DNA from: Khoudiadiopia massiliensis | GTDB lineage: Bacteria > Bacillota > Clostridia > Tissierellales > Peptoniphilaceae | Reading direction: 5' to 3' | Assembly (NCBI GenBank): GCA_900290095.1 | Contig: OKQS01000001.1 | Location: forward strand, 674,431-738,430 | DNA length: 64,000 nt | In this document: piece by piece, positions 63,776 to 64,000 of the stretch | How the letters are laid out: each line of letters starts with the position of its first letter | Numbering within the stretch: the first letter of the stretch is position 1 | Program-made: the position numbers and the translations under genes | The notes under the pieces: model-generated | Databases searched by the model: none | What the model was told of the DNA's origin: nothing | The model's input: the letters and a program-made list of their open reading frames with translations, nothing else

Positions 63776-64000
63776 CTAGCCCCAGCAGTAGAACCTCATG
63801 GGGCAGGACCCGCACATGCCAATCCTTTTTTCCGGCTTCTCGAAAATCCCCTCCTCTATTCCGCTTACACTCCTGTCCATGACCTCTCTCCAGTTCACCA
63901 GATCCTCCCTCGTGAAGTCAAAGCGTTTTAGGGCCTCCTCCCCCCTTTGGGCTGAGAGGTCATAAAGGGCGTTGAGTCGACTCGGGTCATAGGGGTCCTT
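63776..64000 (-). CDS. C-terminus of a RecB-like (PD-(D/E)xK) nuclease or UvrD-type helicase (cut by window edge)
   Basis: The last 74 residues are visible, ending CGSCPMRFYCWG with the C-x2-C-x5-C part of an iron-sulfur staple as found at the C-terminus of AddB/Cas4/RecB-like nucleases and nuclease-tailed helicases. The upstream catalytic part is outside the window, so the exact family is open. Codon use returns to the G/C-ending style of the core genes. The stop is TAG. Confidence 0.5.
   Translation of the reverse strand, partial: KDPYDPSRLNALYDLSAQRGEEALKRFDFTREDLVNWREVMDRSVSGIEEGIFEKPEKRIGMCGSCPMRFYCWG

Overview
The window looks like a stretch of chromosome from a Gram-positive anaerobic Bacillota, probably a clostridial or Tissierellia-type organism. 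The evidence is the gene content: a PSP1/RicT - delta prime - PstA - Tmk operon, a Veg homologue, Asp23, a three-copy CWB2 surface protein, a clostridial 2[4Fe-4S] ferredoxin, a DUF1858 protein, a LigA/PcrA pair and TTG or GTG starts with strong AGGAGG sites. Genus cannot be set from sequence alone. Most genes lie on the minus strand. Six genes are on the plus strand (glgB, murJ, the DUF1858 gene, murI, the M16C peptidase and folA), as are tRNA-Arg(CCT) and tRNA-Ser.

Layout. 1-4.9 kb: truncated cardiolipin synthase, typA, an orphan RsbW-like ATPase, a VTT/DedA-type membrane protein and a lipid-type glycosyltransferase. 5-11.3 kb: protein quality control (engB-lon, then tig-clpP-clpX). 11.4-14 kb: glmM-cca, where cca has an in-frame amber codon. 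14.2-22.1 kb: a G5/3D cell-wall protein with a WalR-like box, rsmI, ferredoxin, and an SH3b-nadE-tmk-pstA-holB-ricT operon. 22.2-26.8 kb: eukaryote-type glgB, an EF-G paralogue with a cre-like palindrome at its promoter, and tRNA-Arg. 26.9-31.8 kb: DD-carboxypeptidase plus an ANT(6)-like protein, a repeat-rich sortase-type surface protein, and a three-tRNA operon. 31.8-40.7 kb: yfcE-like gene, rdgB, ligA, pcrA, a PHP hydrolase and the t6A/RimI operon tsaE-tsaB-rimI-tsaD. 40.7-48.4 kb: murJ, galE, a VanY-like SH3 protein, ispE, veg and an M18 aminopeptidase. 48.5-53.3 kb: DUF1858 protein, htpG, Asp23, a HAD hydrolase, murI and tRNA-Ser. 53.3-57.2 kb: lower-GC Rpn nuclease-like gene and CWB2 protein. 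57.2-64 kb: rpsF-ssb-rpsR, M16C peptidase, folA, an interrupted KilA-N gene, and the C-terminus of a RecB-like nuclease or helicase.

The most unusual content is non-coding. Several intergenic regions hold tandem arrays of palindromic units with nearly fixed periods. There is a 54-bp family (31.2 kb and 45.6 kb), a 65-bp relative (45.9 kb) and a 55-bp family present in opposite orientations at 46.2 kb and 62.2 kb. Shorter 29-bp and 19-20-bp arrays flank folA. They are neither CRISPR nor coding. A second theme is proteins that keep their family fold but lack catalytic residues: the NadE glutaminase domain, the ANT(6)-like protein and the VanY-like protein. A third is an amber codon in cca in a genome whose visible tRNA genes carry no encoded CCA.

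All calls rest on reading the sequence and on knowledge of the families. No database search was run.
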